Below are positions 50,373-62,864 of a stretch of 64,000 nucleotides of DNA, piece after piece. The stretch is from Theristus sp. LFF4_11 (taxonomy: Eukaryota; Nematoda; Chromadorea; Monhysterida; Xyalidae). Under the pieces are notes generated by a model, which searched no databases, had not been told where the DNA came from, and worked only from the letters and a program-made list of their open reading frames with translations. Position numbers and translations under genes: made by a program. The stretch is from NCBI GenBank assembly GCA_030248135.1, contig JASANC010000526.1, forward strand, positions 1 to 64,000, given 5' to 3'. The stretch's first letter is position 1. The number at the start of each line of letters is the position of its first letter.

Positions 50373-53300
50373 ATGGCATCTAAGAAAATGAAACTGAAGC
50401 CAATCGTTCATCTGCTTCTGCTGACATTTCTGAACGGGCCATTACAAGAGACATCAGCTACATACGACGTGCGTCTTTCGTTTCTGTTCCCGCACAACAC
50501 AAACATGAAGAAGATACTCGGGCCAATGATGGAATACTCAACGAGCGCTGGTGCACTAACCATTGCCATTGACCGCATAGAGAAGGAGCAGATCTTGCCG
50601 GGAGCACAATTGACGTGAGTGAACACCATGAAACTCAAAATTAAACAAGGGGTGATGGAAAAACATTTGATGACACAATCTTAATGGTCACTCTGAAGCT
50701 GACTAGCGGGACATAAAACTATTTCAGAGTTGACTGGCGCTACGATCAGTGTGATGAGAGCATTGCCATTGGACTTGCCATTGAGCTGCTCCGTGATCAA
50801 GCTGACGTTGTCTTTGGGCCGCCATGTTCAATTCGTAATTCTTTCCTTTCTTCTTATTCACTGTCATCTCCAATGTAGAACACAATAATTTTGATAAACC
50901 AAGAACACAACATAAAACAGGGACATAAAACAATAAATATAACAGCAACATAAAATACAATGTATGGCAAGAACATAAAACACAACATAAACGAAAAAAT
51001 AAAACTTTATTTAAAAACATAATTAGAATATTATTTATTAACATGGAATTTAAAAAAGTCGACGTTTTTACATGGCGAGTTTTATCTTTTTTACATAAAC
51101 ATGAAACATTGCAGCAGCCACAGCTGTCGCTGTGTTGGCGAATTACTACAACGTTCCGCAGTTCAGCTGGGGTGCGACGACGATTGACCTCGCCGACGAA
51201 AAACGATATCCAGCTACCGTCCGTGTTATTGGGTCAGCAATGAGGTATGTTTATCAAAACTTTTTAGACAAACTATCATCTTCCAAAGTCGTTCGTTTTT
51301 TAGGCTTGGTCGAGCGCTGGCTGAAGTTCTGACGCACTTCGACTGGATGAAAGTCGCATTATTCTACACAGACGACAAAGTCCGTGCTTTTATTTTCTTG
51401 GTTTCACATAGCACAACATAAAAGCTATCAATATAAACAATCTTTTTAGGGAACTCAGAAATGCCTATCCACCGCGCAGGGAGCATACAAGTGGTTCCCA
51501 ACTTACAATATTCACATCGTGATGTATCAAGAAATTGATGGCGAAACTCCGACCGATGCAGAGATTGAGAAATTCCTGAATAACTTTCCACAACTGACTC
51601 GCAGTTTGCTGTTTTGCCCTGAAATACTTTTACACAGTTTATAGAAGCAACAAAAAACTTGGACATTTAGAAAATAAAACACCTAGAAAACAAAAGACCT
51701 TAAACAAAGCAAAAAATTGTTTTTTTAATGTTGCATTAATCTACTGCAGTTGCTCTCGTCTGCATTGATTTGGACGCTGATCTGCGACGATTCATGTTAC
51801 GAGCTGCTGAGAAAGGTATGCAGACACTTCTGTTGTTGTTGTTGTTGTTGTTGATTTTATTGATTGGAGGCTAAAAATGTTTTCTCACGTGCACGAAAAA
51901 TTATGTTGATTAGTTGCAATTAATTGAGAGTGAATAATACGACCAATCAACAATTCTAAACAAAATTAAGTTTAGCCAGGCAATGAGTAGCATGCAAAAA
52001 TATGAGTGAATGCGACTACAGATCTGCAAGGTGATGAGTTCGTCTATCTGGTTCCCGACTACGTTCGATTTGAAAACAAAACGGATGTCTGGATAAATCG
52101 TCTTGAAGAAACTGACGGCTCAACAGACTCGTCACGAAATGTAGAGGCCAGAGCAGCAATGCAGAATGTCATGTTTGTTAGTAGTTGTTTTATGTTGCAT
52201 TAAATTCGCATTAAGCTGTATATTGCGCAACGCACACTACAGAGTAAATGTTGGCTACAAACAATTCGGTTTGTTAAAAAATGCACAGATACGGTGTCGA
52301 CTTTTTATATGCTCTTTTTATTTCCCACATTATGCATTTTTTTCCAAAATTCACAGTTTGAAATGCTTCTGTCGGCAAACGAACAGCTGTTCGAGTTCAA
52401 AAAAGAAGTAATCAAACGTATCAGTAAGTGGCCGTTCTTTTTCGACGACGCTGACGTTGACCAGCAATATGTGAGTTTCTTTTTTGTTTTGCACATTCAT
52501 AATCACAGTAATGAAAAATCTTACAGTCAGTCATCACAGTATGGGCATATTTAGCAGATAATTATCAGTTACATTTAGTGAAATTAATGCAAACAATGTT
52601 TAACAAAAACCAATTTTATTGAACAGAACAACAAGCTGTACACGGTTAGCAACCACAATACACGTGAGCTTACAGAGATCTATCTTTTACGCACACTGTG
52701 CAAACGTGTATGAGGGGTGTGTATAACTCAGTGGCGTGCAGACGTGAAAAGGAAATCGGTTTCATGGTTGATGCGGCAATTCAAATTCGCCCCAGTGACT
52801 CAGCGTATCTCAGAAACTCGGATGACTTAAATACTTTTGAATACCCGTGTCAAAACATGGATGAAACTGCTTCCCTGAAACTGAAATCGCAAAACCAAAA
52901 AGGAAAGTTAATACAGGGTTCGCTCTATTCGCCTTTTCTACACGACGCCGTCTATCTTTACGCGCTGGCACTGAACAAAACTTTGGCCGATGGAAAAGAC
53001 GTTCGAGACGGCAGGTCCATCCAGGAGAACACGAAAAACGTTCAATTCCATGGTAAGCAAGGATCGAGGAGCGGCAAGAACAATTTGTAAAAACGAATTC
53101 TTCAACGCATATGCAGCTCTGAAAAGGGTTCTTCTGTGTACCTGTCACTGAAGGGACGTACCGCACAACAAATACCGTACTTCTCTGTGCAGCTCTGTGT
53201 TCTGTGCCAGGTGTCAGCGGTCACGTGATCATTGACGACACGGCGGCACGGCAGCCTTCGTTTGTGCTGAAAGCGTTCACGGAAACTGGAAACTTGACGC

Positions 53301-56300
53301 AACTGCTGAAGGCTCAGATGTACAAGGAAACTGAAAAGGTGTGCTCTAGAAGACACTAAAATGCTCAATAATTGAGTTTAACTAAACCATTAATACAGAT
53401 AAAAAAAAGAAAAAATCATCGCACCTGTCAGCCCATCAATAGTCACATGAAAAAAATCAGCACCTGACGCACTGCACCAGCAGAAAACATACAGTGCACA
53501 CAACTCCAATATTCCCTGTACTAGATCCAAGAACTCGTCCCGGCAGAAATGATGTGGAAGATGAGAAATGGCTTCAAACCGACGTGGTATCCGCGCTGTG
53601 GGTGGAGTGGCGAGCTCTGCTTAAAAGACGATGCTGGTTGGTTGATCGTCAACTTGTTTCAATTTGTCACACGTAAAAAGTACGCCATCGCCATTGAGAA
53701 GCCCTGTTTTGTGATTTTAACATTTTTTAATCAGTTTTAACATTTTGATATTTTCTTGTTGTTTTCGTTAGAGATTTTGACAACAAAAACAGAAAAAAAA
53801 ACAAGATGTGTGAAACATTTTTTTTCTACTGAAGAACGTATCATTGTTTTTGCAGATTTCACCACAATTATCATTTGCTGTGTTATTGCTCTTGTTGTCG
53901 TCGTCCTTGGCGTGGTTGCGTTTGTGTTCTACTGCAGGTCTCTGAATGTTTTAATTTAGTTTTTTGCCAAAACGGTACTTGCTCCAATTGTTAAAATTGT
54001 TAAAAAGTAAAAATTACTGTAAAAATTACAGAAACAAAATGCTGAACGACGAAATGGCACGGATGCTGTGGAAAGTGAATTCTCAGCAGTTGCTGAAATT
54101 GGTTGAAATGGTGAGAAACAATGCACAAATTGTCTTTGTTGTGCTCTTATTCATTGCTGCTTATTAACTGAAATAGCAAAGACGCTTTTCGATTTTGACA
54201 ATGAAGCAACTTGCATTTGCTAATAGTATCGTGCAGTATCTGACAAAATTAAAAAAAAATTCAGCAAAATTCCGGCTCAATCGCAACCGTTTCAACAGAT
54301 GTGTCTGATGATGTTGCTGAAATTGTGCTGAAAGGAGAGGAACGAGTCGCTTACTACAAAAATGTGCTGGTTTGGATGAAGGCACATCAAGCAAGCATCA
54401 TACTGTCGTCCTCAAAGGATCACTATCAAATAAAACTGGTTAGAATGCCGCAAAGTCATTCATATGAGGCCTACCCGATTACAAGTTTTCGGGCCTAAAG
54501 CACAGAATTTCAAAAAATCAACGTGCAAACTTTACCAAATTCAGCTTCGCGATATCACACACGACAATTTGAACACGTTCGTTGGACTGTGCCTGGACAG
54601 CCACGTTCCGATATCCGTGTGGCGTTATGCCAGCAAAGGCAGTTTACAGGTGTAGTTTTTCTATTCAAAACTTTTCAGCAAATGGTGACGTCATCATTAA
54701 TGGTACCGAATTTTTTTGAAGATCAAAAATCAAAACGTGAAATTCTACGATCCACGATCTAACCAACCCAATTTTAACTTGCAAAATGTGCTTTTATTCA
54801 TTCGTTTTAGGATGTGTTACTGAATCAGCAACTGAAGCTGGACTTTTTCTTCAAATACTCTTTGATTCGAGATTTAGCAAACGTACGTCAATATCTTGTT
54901 TTGGTTTTATTCAAGAAATTCAGTTCAATAAGCATAACTGAACTGAGGAAAACTGTTCAACTAGGGAATGGAGTACTTGCACAAGAGTGACATCAAAATT
55001 CACGGGCATTTGACGTCGCACAATTGTGTGGTCACAAGCAGATGGGTGGTGCAAGTGACTGATTTTGGATTGCCCGCTTTGCGTCCGACACTTTGGGAAG
55101 ACGAACGTTCGTTTTTTTTTGTTTCCAAACGTTTTGGGCAGTTTATCTGCGAAATTAAATTTTTTTTGCAATGTGGTTTTTTTATTACAAAACATTGTTT
55201 TAGCCTTTAAGACTGCATGCATCTAAGATTTGCGTGTATTCTCTGGATCTCTACACTGTTTTTGCTGTTTACAAATTCTGTGCCATACAAATCCGCCTAG
55301 ACTTCAAAATTTCGTGCCATTTTCCAGAGCTTCTGTGGACTGCACCAGAGCTTCTGCGAAAAACCGACTGCCGAATTGACGGCACACAAGAGGGCGATGT
55401 GTATTCGTTTGCGATCATCGTAAGTGAGATGCTGTCACGTGATCTGCCGTTCGGATCGCTGAACAAGACGCCTCAAGGTATGTCGACCTGCCACTGTTTC
55501 CCAGCATCCGGTGATTTTGTTGACACCAGATCACTTTTTTTAATTTTTCACAAGTATTTTTCCGTTACCGGACTCCAAATTCGTGTTGGTTTAAAAACAG
55601 TCGTAGCCTTCCGGTGTTCAAAAATTTGCCATCATAAAGAGTTTTTTGTCACATCTTCAACATTCGCAACTGCCTCGGTTTCATACTAGAAACGAGGCAA
55701 GAAGAAGTCAAAAATACGTTCAACTGCAGAATGAACGTCCAACTTTACAGAGTTGATAACACTGGTGCGGGCTGGCTTGGAGCCGCCATTCCGGCCGGAC
55801 TTGTCAGCAATGAACAAAGACGTTGATCTGGACCCTCGCATGATAACACTGATGCGCGACTGCTGGATGGAAGACTCTGGAGTGCGTCCGGATTTCAAGC
55901 AAATAAAAAATGCACTGAAAGTGATGAGTCGTGGCCGGTTGGTGGACTTTCAATTTAATTCAATTCAATTCAATTCAATTCAATCCAATTCAATTCATTG
56001 AACTGCTTTTTGCAGCGAAGGCACCTTGCTGGACCACGTGATGAAAATGATGGAGCGCTACGCAGCGACGATGGAAAACCAAATCAGCGATCGTACGCGC
56101 GAGCTGGCCGATGAGACGAAAAAGGCTGACTTGCTGTTGTACAAGTTTTTACCCAAGTGCGAACAATAAAACTTTTACCCAATTCGCCGCAACACTATCC
56201 AAGAATCTCAAACAGTCTTCTGCTATCAGTTCATCAGACATGACCGACCACAAAACCGCGTTTTTGATTTCATTCAGAAAAGTCGCCGACCGCCTGAAAC

Positions 56301-57959
56301 TGGGCTGCTCGGTCGAGCCGGAGGCGCTCGACTGCGTGTCGATCGTGTTCACGAGTCTGGCGCAGTTCGACGCGTTGGTGGACAAGAGCACTCCGTTGCA
56401 GGTCAGTACACGCACGCACAGAAGTGGCACACGTTTCTGACAGAATCATAAAGTCGTCTCTGGCGCCAGGGGTGCGTGTTTCATGATTATCTTGGCGATG
56501 TTTCAGGTTGTGCTCATGCTGAATGACATCTACTACCAGTTGGACGAGATCATCGACGATTACGAGGCATTCAAAGTGAGTTTGAAATTTGAAATTTCAG
56601 TTTTGAGTTTCAGATTTGAAAGTGAGATGAGATTTAACCATTCAATTTCAACAATGTCATTTATTACCAAGGTTCAATCAATGAATGACAAGTACATGCT
56701 CGTGTGCGGCCTGAACGTTGATGAACAAGAGACACTGGAGGAGGCAAAAGGTGCGTTCGATTGAACTCCAAGTGCAGAACCCTACTGCAATTTGTGGAGA
56801 GAATTGGTTGTCCTTGTTTGCACAATCAGTGCTAGAATACGCACAGAGTGCGTGGCAACGGTAAGCGTTGTGTGTTTTGTTTTGCTGCCAGGACATTTCT
56901 GCCAGTTTTCTTTCAGCAAAACACGGTCAATCCAGTCAGAACACCGAAGGCCGTCACCACATTTGTGTCGCTGCTGACATGTCATTGCACTTTCAACTTC
57001 GCATGTCTTCGTTCATTCTGTCGCATTTGCCAAACGAAAAAGTGCAGCTAAAAATTGGAATTCACACTGGTTGGTTGAAGAAAAACAGCAAGTCGCGGCC
57101 GATCGTAAAAAACGGTAACATTGATTCGGGATTTTTCAGGCCCAGCAGTCGCTGGGGTAATTGGTCAGACAACGTCACGTTATCTGCTGTTTGGCGACAC
57201 CGTGGAATATGCGCACACGCTACTTGAAACGGCTAAAGGTTTTTTATTTATTTTTAGTTGGAAAATTCACATGTTTGTTCAGTCAATAAGTGTAAAATTG
57301 GGTGGGGTTAACTCTACTGTTATTTATTTTATGTATTCCAAACAAATTAGCCTAAAATTTATTTTAGCGGGAACCATTCAAGTGTCTGATACGACTAATC
57401 AGTTCTTGACCGACAGAATCGGTGGCTATATCACGAAACCACGAGGCGAAACAAAGATTAAAGTTGGTTCATTTTTAATAACAACTTTTAATAACATCGT
57501 TACGTTACGTTACGTTACGTTACGTTTCGTTACGTTGCGTTGCGTTACGTTACGTTACGTTATGTTACGTTACGTTACGTTACGTTACGTTACGTTACGT
57601 TACGTTACGTTACGTTACGTTACGTTACGTTACGTTACGTTACGTTACGTTACGTTACGTTACGTTACGTTACGTTACGTTACGTTACGTTACGTTACGT
57701 TACGTTACAAAATGCCATGCCAGTGCTAAAATTGAGCCAAAGGTTGCATTTATGTCATTTATTACGCTGAAGGTTATTTTGGTAAATGTGCTCTCAGTAA
57801 CTCCGTGTGTTGAAACATTTCCAGGGCGCCACGGTTTTCACATTCTGGTTGCTCGGAAAAAAGTCGAAGGGGATAGACGACAAAACAGTAAGCACCAGCG
57901 GTTCTAGCGGTGCAGAAAGTGAACACAAAAATAAGGAGAAAAACAAAAAGAAAAAGTAA
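50373..57959 (+). CDS. Receptor-type guanylyl cyclase with degenerate catalytic site
   Basis: Twenty-seven exons, all phases closing, 1101 aa; first 50373-50614, last 57825-57959. The order is that of GCY/natriuretic-type receptors. There is a signal peptide (about 1-28), an ANF-receptor ligand domain ([36 protein letters not shown]) and a juxtamembrane [11 protein letters not shown] at 478-500 follows (exon 53856-53937). The kinase-homology domain has [28 protein letters not shown] and [10 protein letters not shown] coiled-coil linker (exon 56016-56156, [13 protein letters not shown]) precedes the class III cyclase domain (about 860-1065; [18 protein letters not shown]). Odd: the metal Asp of the FFSDIVGF motif is Ser877, the guanine-recognition Glu is Gln917 and Cys is Leu1008, and the transition-state Asn and Arg are Glu1015 and Thr1019. 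Only Asp921 remains, so it is probably inactive alone. Confidence 0.92.
52690..52805. repeat. Dispersed repeat with GCGGGAATTCAAAAT core, diverged copy 4
   Basis: GATGCGGCAATTCAAATTCG with a downstream AGTGACTCAGCG resembles copies at 17925 and 32615. It lies in the cyclase intron before exon 52917-53052. Confidence 0.45.
57499..57706. repeat. (GTTAC)n microsatellite
   Basis: About 40 five-base units in the last cyclase intron; the frames reading RYVTL across it are artefacts. Confidence 0.97.
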
Positions 57960-58194
57960 ATTTTGTGCAGATTTGTAAATTGAAGCGCGAAAAAAGTTTT
58001 CTTGAGAAAATTGAACAAGTTTTCGAATGTTGCAGGTTAAGTGATTTTACTCTTTAACTACCTATTAGGATTTTAGTTGTGAATACGATGACTGAATCTT
58101 TTTAATCACCGCGCAAAACAAGCGCAGTAAATCGCAAACGAAGTGCTGTGCTTTTTTTACCTGTGCTGAGATTTTTACAACATCTGAAACTTAA

Positions 58195-59921
58195 CACCGG
58201 TTGCACCTAAGAGTGGGGGGGGGCCTAGTACTGAAGTGCTGCTACATGGGATCAAAATCAAACTAAGGGTGCAGCGTTATTCTACTCAACAAGGAGCTTC
58301 AGTTTCACCCATAAACCATGCCTTGAAACGCCCTATAGCGGCCGCTATAGGGCGCGAAATTGAAAAAAACCTCGATTTTTTGCCGTTTTTTGCAAAGTGT
58401 ACCATGTTGCAACGCATTTTTCTACCCAAGCGAATGTTTTTCAGAACCTGAAATAGTGTGCGTTTTGAAGATCTTGCGGAGATCTACCAAGATATTAGCT
58501 CCGTCAAATCGGATCGTGTCTCTATTTTTCACTGTGAGCTACGCAAAATTACTTTTTTTGGATTTTTCACACTTTTTCCTTACTTTTATTTTCATGCAAT
58601 GACAAAACAGTTTCTGACCCTGACTTTTGTGTCAAACAGGGGTTTTCGAAGTCGCTGAATTTGAATCTGACCTTAGATTTTTGCCCCGGGCAATTTTTTG
58701 CCCCAAAATTGGGCAAAAACGCATTTTTTGCGTTTTTCAGTGTTTTTTGTTTTCATGTTTTAATTTTATGCGTGGATTTTATTAAAAAAACTATTTTTGA
58801 TATAGCTTTACAACCGTTGTACTTGAATCAGTTTTTATATTTTGCAACTGACCGCTTGCTCACCTAAAAAACATGGGTAAAATGTTGACTTTTTTGCTTT
58901 TTTCATATGTTTTCGTTTCACAGTGAAAAAAATCGGTTCAGAAAAAACTTTTAATTTTAATTTTTAATTCTCCAAGAGGTTTTCAAGATCGCTGATTTTT
59001 AGATTTTTGCCCCGGGAATTTTTTGCCCAAAAATTGGGCAAAAACGCTTTTTTCGCGTTTTCCAGTGGTTTCTGTTTTAATTTCTAATTTTAAGTGCGGA
59101 TTTTTATTTAAAAAACTGTTTTCTAATAGCTTTATTACTGCTATACTTGAATACGTTATTATATTTTGTAACGGACCACTTTCTCACCCAAAAATGGGTA
59201 AAATATGGATTTTCTGCCGTTTTCAGACGTTTTCGTTTCATAGTAATAAATAAGTTTGAAAACAATTTTTAAAACCCCTTCCTAGAAGGTCCCAAATGCG
59301 CCGAATCCATATCTGTAGGCAAATTTTACAACTGACCCATTATTAACCCTTATAAATGGGTAAAAATCTACACTGTAGTCTTTCTGTTGACGTTTTTCTT
59401 TTTTGTGTTTGAACCAGACTTGTAAATTGATGTTAATTTGTCCTCGAGAATTTTTTTCGCCGTTGAAGTTGAAATTGTTTTTGGTTTTTTAAAACTGGTG
59501 CTTTTTACCCCAATTTTACCCAATTGGGTAAAAACTGTCACTCTCAGTAAGGAAAAAGTGTGAAAATGCAAAAAAAGTAATTTTGCGTAGCTCACAGTGA
59601 AAAATAGAGACACGATCCAATTTGACGGAGCTAATATCTTGGTAGAGCTCCGCAAGATCTTCAAAACGCACACTATTTCAGGTTTTGAAAAACATCCGCT
59701 TGGGTAGAAAAATGCGTTGCAACATGGTACACTTTGCAAAAAATGGCAAAAAATCGAGGTTTTTTTTAATTTTGCGCCCTATAGCGGCCGCTATAGGGAG
59801 TTTCAAGGCATGGTTTATGGGTGAAACTGAAGCTCCTTGTTGAGTAGAATAACGCTGCACCCTTAGTTTGATTTTGATCCCATGTAGCACTAGGCCCCCC
59901 CACTCTTAGGTGCAACCGGTG
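58195..59921. mobile_element. TTAA-flanked transposon A, long inverted repeats
   Basis: Flanked by TTAA (58191-58194 and 59922-59925). Ends CACCGGTTGCACCTAAGAGT and its inverse. Arms of about 370 bp (58195-58580, 59548-59921) include CCTATAGCGGCCGCTATAGG, itself a palindrome. No transposase frame. TTAA target use with CACC ends resembles piggyBac-type non-autonomous elements. Confidence 0.8.
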
Positions 59922-59925
59922 TTAA

Positions 59926-61013
59926 CACCGTTTGCAAATAAGAGTGGGGGGGTCTAGCGCTACATGGGAAAGTTTTTAAACCAAGGGTGCAGGGACATTC
60001 TACTAATCAAGGCGCTTCAGATTTACCCCCTGAGTACCCCCTGATTATGCCTATAAAGGTCGTTTTTAGGGTGCGGAAGTTAAAAAACCCTCGATTTTTT
60101 GCGATTTTTCGCAAAGTGTACCTTTTTAGCCCTACCGTATCTCGTTGTTGCACAGTTTCTGGAACCTCACACAATATTCACGTGAAAGATCTTGCGGAGT
60201 TCTTTAAGGCCCTGTATCAATGAGCCCTTGCAAGGGGGGTCCCTGAGGCGCTACGACGCTAGTTAAAATTACTTTTTTTTAAAAATTACGCTATTTTTTT
60301 AAAACATTTTTTTGAGCTCATAAACACAATTTTTCGATTTTCATTTTTGGTTCTACAGGGGGGTTTTTGGGGTCGCTGAATTCGAATCTGATCTTAGAAT
60401 CTTGCCCCGGCCCTTTTTTGCTCTAAAATTGGGCAAAAACACATTTTTTTGCGTTTTCCAGTGTTTTTTGGTGGTAATTTTTAATTTTAAGTGCGGATTT
60501 TTTTAACAAAGCTGTTTTACAACAGCCTTACAACCGCTGTATCGGAATCAGTTTTGATATTTTGCCACTGACTATTTGCCCACCCTAAAAAATGGGTAAA
60601 AAGTTGATTTTTTTGCTTTTTGCACACGTTTTCGTTTCACAGTGAAAAAATCAAGTTAGAAACAACTTGTAATTTAAATTTTTTATTCTACATGGAGGGT
60701 TTCGGGGTCGCTGAATTCGAATCAGACCTTAGATTTTTGCCTCGGGCATGTTTATTGCTCTAAAAATAGGGCAAAACTACTGGAAACGCATAAAAATGTG
60801 TTTTTGCCCTATTTTCAGAGCAATAAAAATGCCCGGGGCAAAAATCTAAGGTCAGATTCGAATTCAGCAATTTTGAAAACCCCCCTGGAGAACTAAAAAT
60901 TAAAATTACAAGTTGTTTCTAACTTGATTTTTTCATTGTGAAACGAAAACGTGTGCAAAAATCAAAAAAAAATCAACTTTTTACCCATTTTTTAAGTGGA
61001 CAAGCAACGGTGT
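59926..61013. mobile_element. TTAA-flanked transposon B1
   Basis: Begins CACCGTTTGCAAATAAGAGT immediately after the TTAA that ends element A. The right end is AACGGTG at about 61007-61012. It contains inverted internal segments and no coding gene. Confidence 0.7.
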
Positions 61014-62860
61014 TACCGTTTGCAAATAAGAGTGGGGGGCCTTAGGAACATTCCGTGATACATGGAAAAGTTTTTAAACCAAGGGTGCAGGGACATTCTA
61101 CTAATCAAGGCGCTTCAGGTTTACCCCCTGAGTACCCCCTGATTATGCCTATAAAGGTCGTTTTTAGGGTGCGGAAGTTGAAAAACCCTCGATTTTTTGC
61201 GATTTTTCGCAAAGTGTACCTTTTTAGCCCTACCGTATCTCGTAGTTGCACAGTTTCTGGAACCTCACACAGTATTCACGTGAAAGATCTTGCGGAGTTC
61301 TTTAAGGCCCTGTATCAATGAGCCCTTGCAAGGGGGGTCCCTGAGGCGCTACGACGCTAGTTAAAATTACTTTTTTTTAAAAATTACGCTATTTTTTAAA
61401 ACATTTTTTGAGCTCATAAACACAATTTTTCGATTTTCATTTTTGGTTCTACAGGGGGGTTTTCGGGGTCGCTGCATTCGAATGTGATCTTAGATTTTTG
61501 CCCCGGGCATTTTTTGCCCTAAAATTGGGCAAAAACACATTTTTTTGCGTTTTCCAATGTTTTCTGGTTTAAACCTTAGAACCGCTGTAAGGCTGTTATG
61601 AAACTGTTTTTTAATCAACTCTACATTTAAAACTAAAAATTAAAACAAAAAACCACTGGAAAACGCACAAATATGTGTTTTTGCCCCATTTTTGAAGCAA
61701 TAAAAAAGCCCGGGACAAAAATCTAAGATCAGATTCAAATTCAGCAATCTTGAAAACCTCCCTGGACAACTAAAAATTAAAATTACAAGTTGTTTCTAAC
61801 TTGATTTTTTCACTGTGAAACGAAAACGTGTGCAAAAAGCAAAAAAATCAACTTTTTACCCATTTTTTAGATGGACAAGTGGTCAGTTGCAAAATATCAA
61901 AACTGATTCAAATACAGCGGTTGCATGGCTGTTATAAAACAGCTTTGTTAAAAAAATCCGCACTTAAAATTAAAAATTAAAACAAAAAACCACTGGAAAA
62001 CGCATAAAAATGTGTTTTTGCCCAACTTTTAGAGCAAAAAAGTCCCGGGACAAAAATCTAAGGTCAGATTCGAATTCAGCAACCCCGAAACCTTCCATGT
62101 AGAATTAAAAATTAAAATTACAAGTTGTTTCTAATTTGATTTTTTCACTGTGAAACGAAAACGTGTGCAAAAAGCAAAAAAATCAACTTTTTACCCATTT
62201 TTTGGGTTGGCAAGTGGTCAGTTGCAAAATATCAAAACTGATTCCGATACAGCGGTTGTAAGGCTGTTGTAAAACAGCTTTGTTAAAAAAATCCGCACTT
62301 AAAATTAAAAATTAAAACCAAAAAACACTGGAAAACGCAAAAAAATGTGTTTTTCCCAATTTTAGGGCAAAAAATGCCCGGGGCAAAAATCTAAGATCAG
62401 ATTCGAATTCAGCGACCCCGAAAACCCCCTGTAGAACCAAAAATGAAAATCGAAAAATTGTGTTTATGAGCTCAAAAAATGTTTTAAAAAATAGCGTAAT
62501 TTTTAAAAAAAAAGTAATTTTAACTAGCGTCGTAGCGCCTCAGGGACCCCCCTTGCAAGGGCTCATTGATACAGGGCCTTAAAGAACTCCGCAAGATCTT
62601 TCACGTGAATACTGTGTGAGGTTCCAGAAACTGTGCAACTACGAGATACGGTAGGGCTAAAAAGGTACACTTTGCGAAAAATCGCAAAAAATCGAGGGTT
62701 TTTTAACTTCCGCACCCTAAAAACGACCTTTATAGGCATAATCAGGGGGTATTCAAGGGGTAAACCTGAAGCGCCTTGATTAGTAGAATGTCCCTGCACC
62801 CTTGGTTTAAAAACTTTCCCATGTAGCGCTAGACCCCCCCACTCTTATTTGCAAACGGTG
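61014..62860. mobile_element. TTAA-flanked transposon B2
   Basis: Starts CCGTTTGCAAATAAGAGTGG right after B1, the junction having lost part of TTAACA. It ends TTGCAAACGGTG before TTAA at 62861-62864. The first ~370 bases match B1 almost exactly, and the last ~460 bases match B1's start inverted. Confidence 0.75.
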
Positions 62861-62864
62861 TTAA

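Noticed and set aside
52698..52916. Upstream extension of the cyclase exon at 52917
   Set aside because: This part matches a dispersed repeat; the acceptor at 52916 gives the correct phase and the conserved [10 protein letters not shown] follows.
57121..57770. Open frame of about 200 codons rich in RYVTL
   Set aside because: Only its start overlaps a real cyclase exon in another frame; the rest is the (GTTAC)n repeat.
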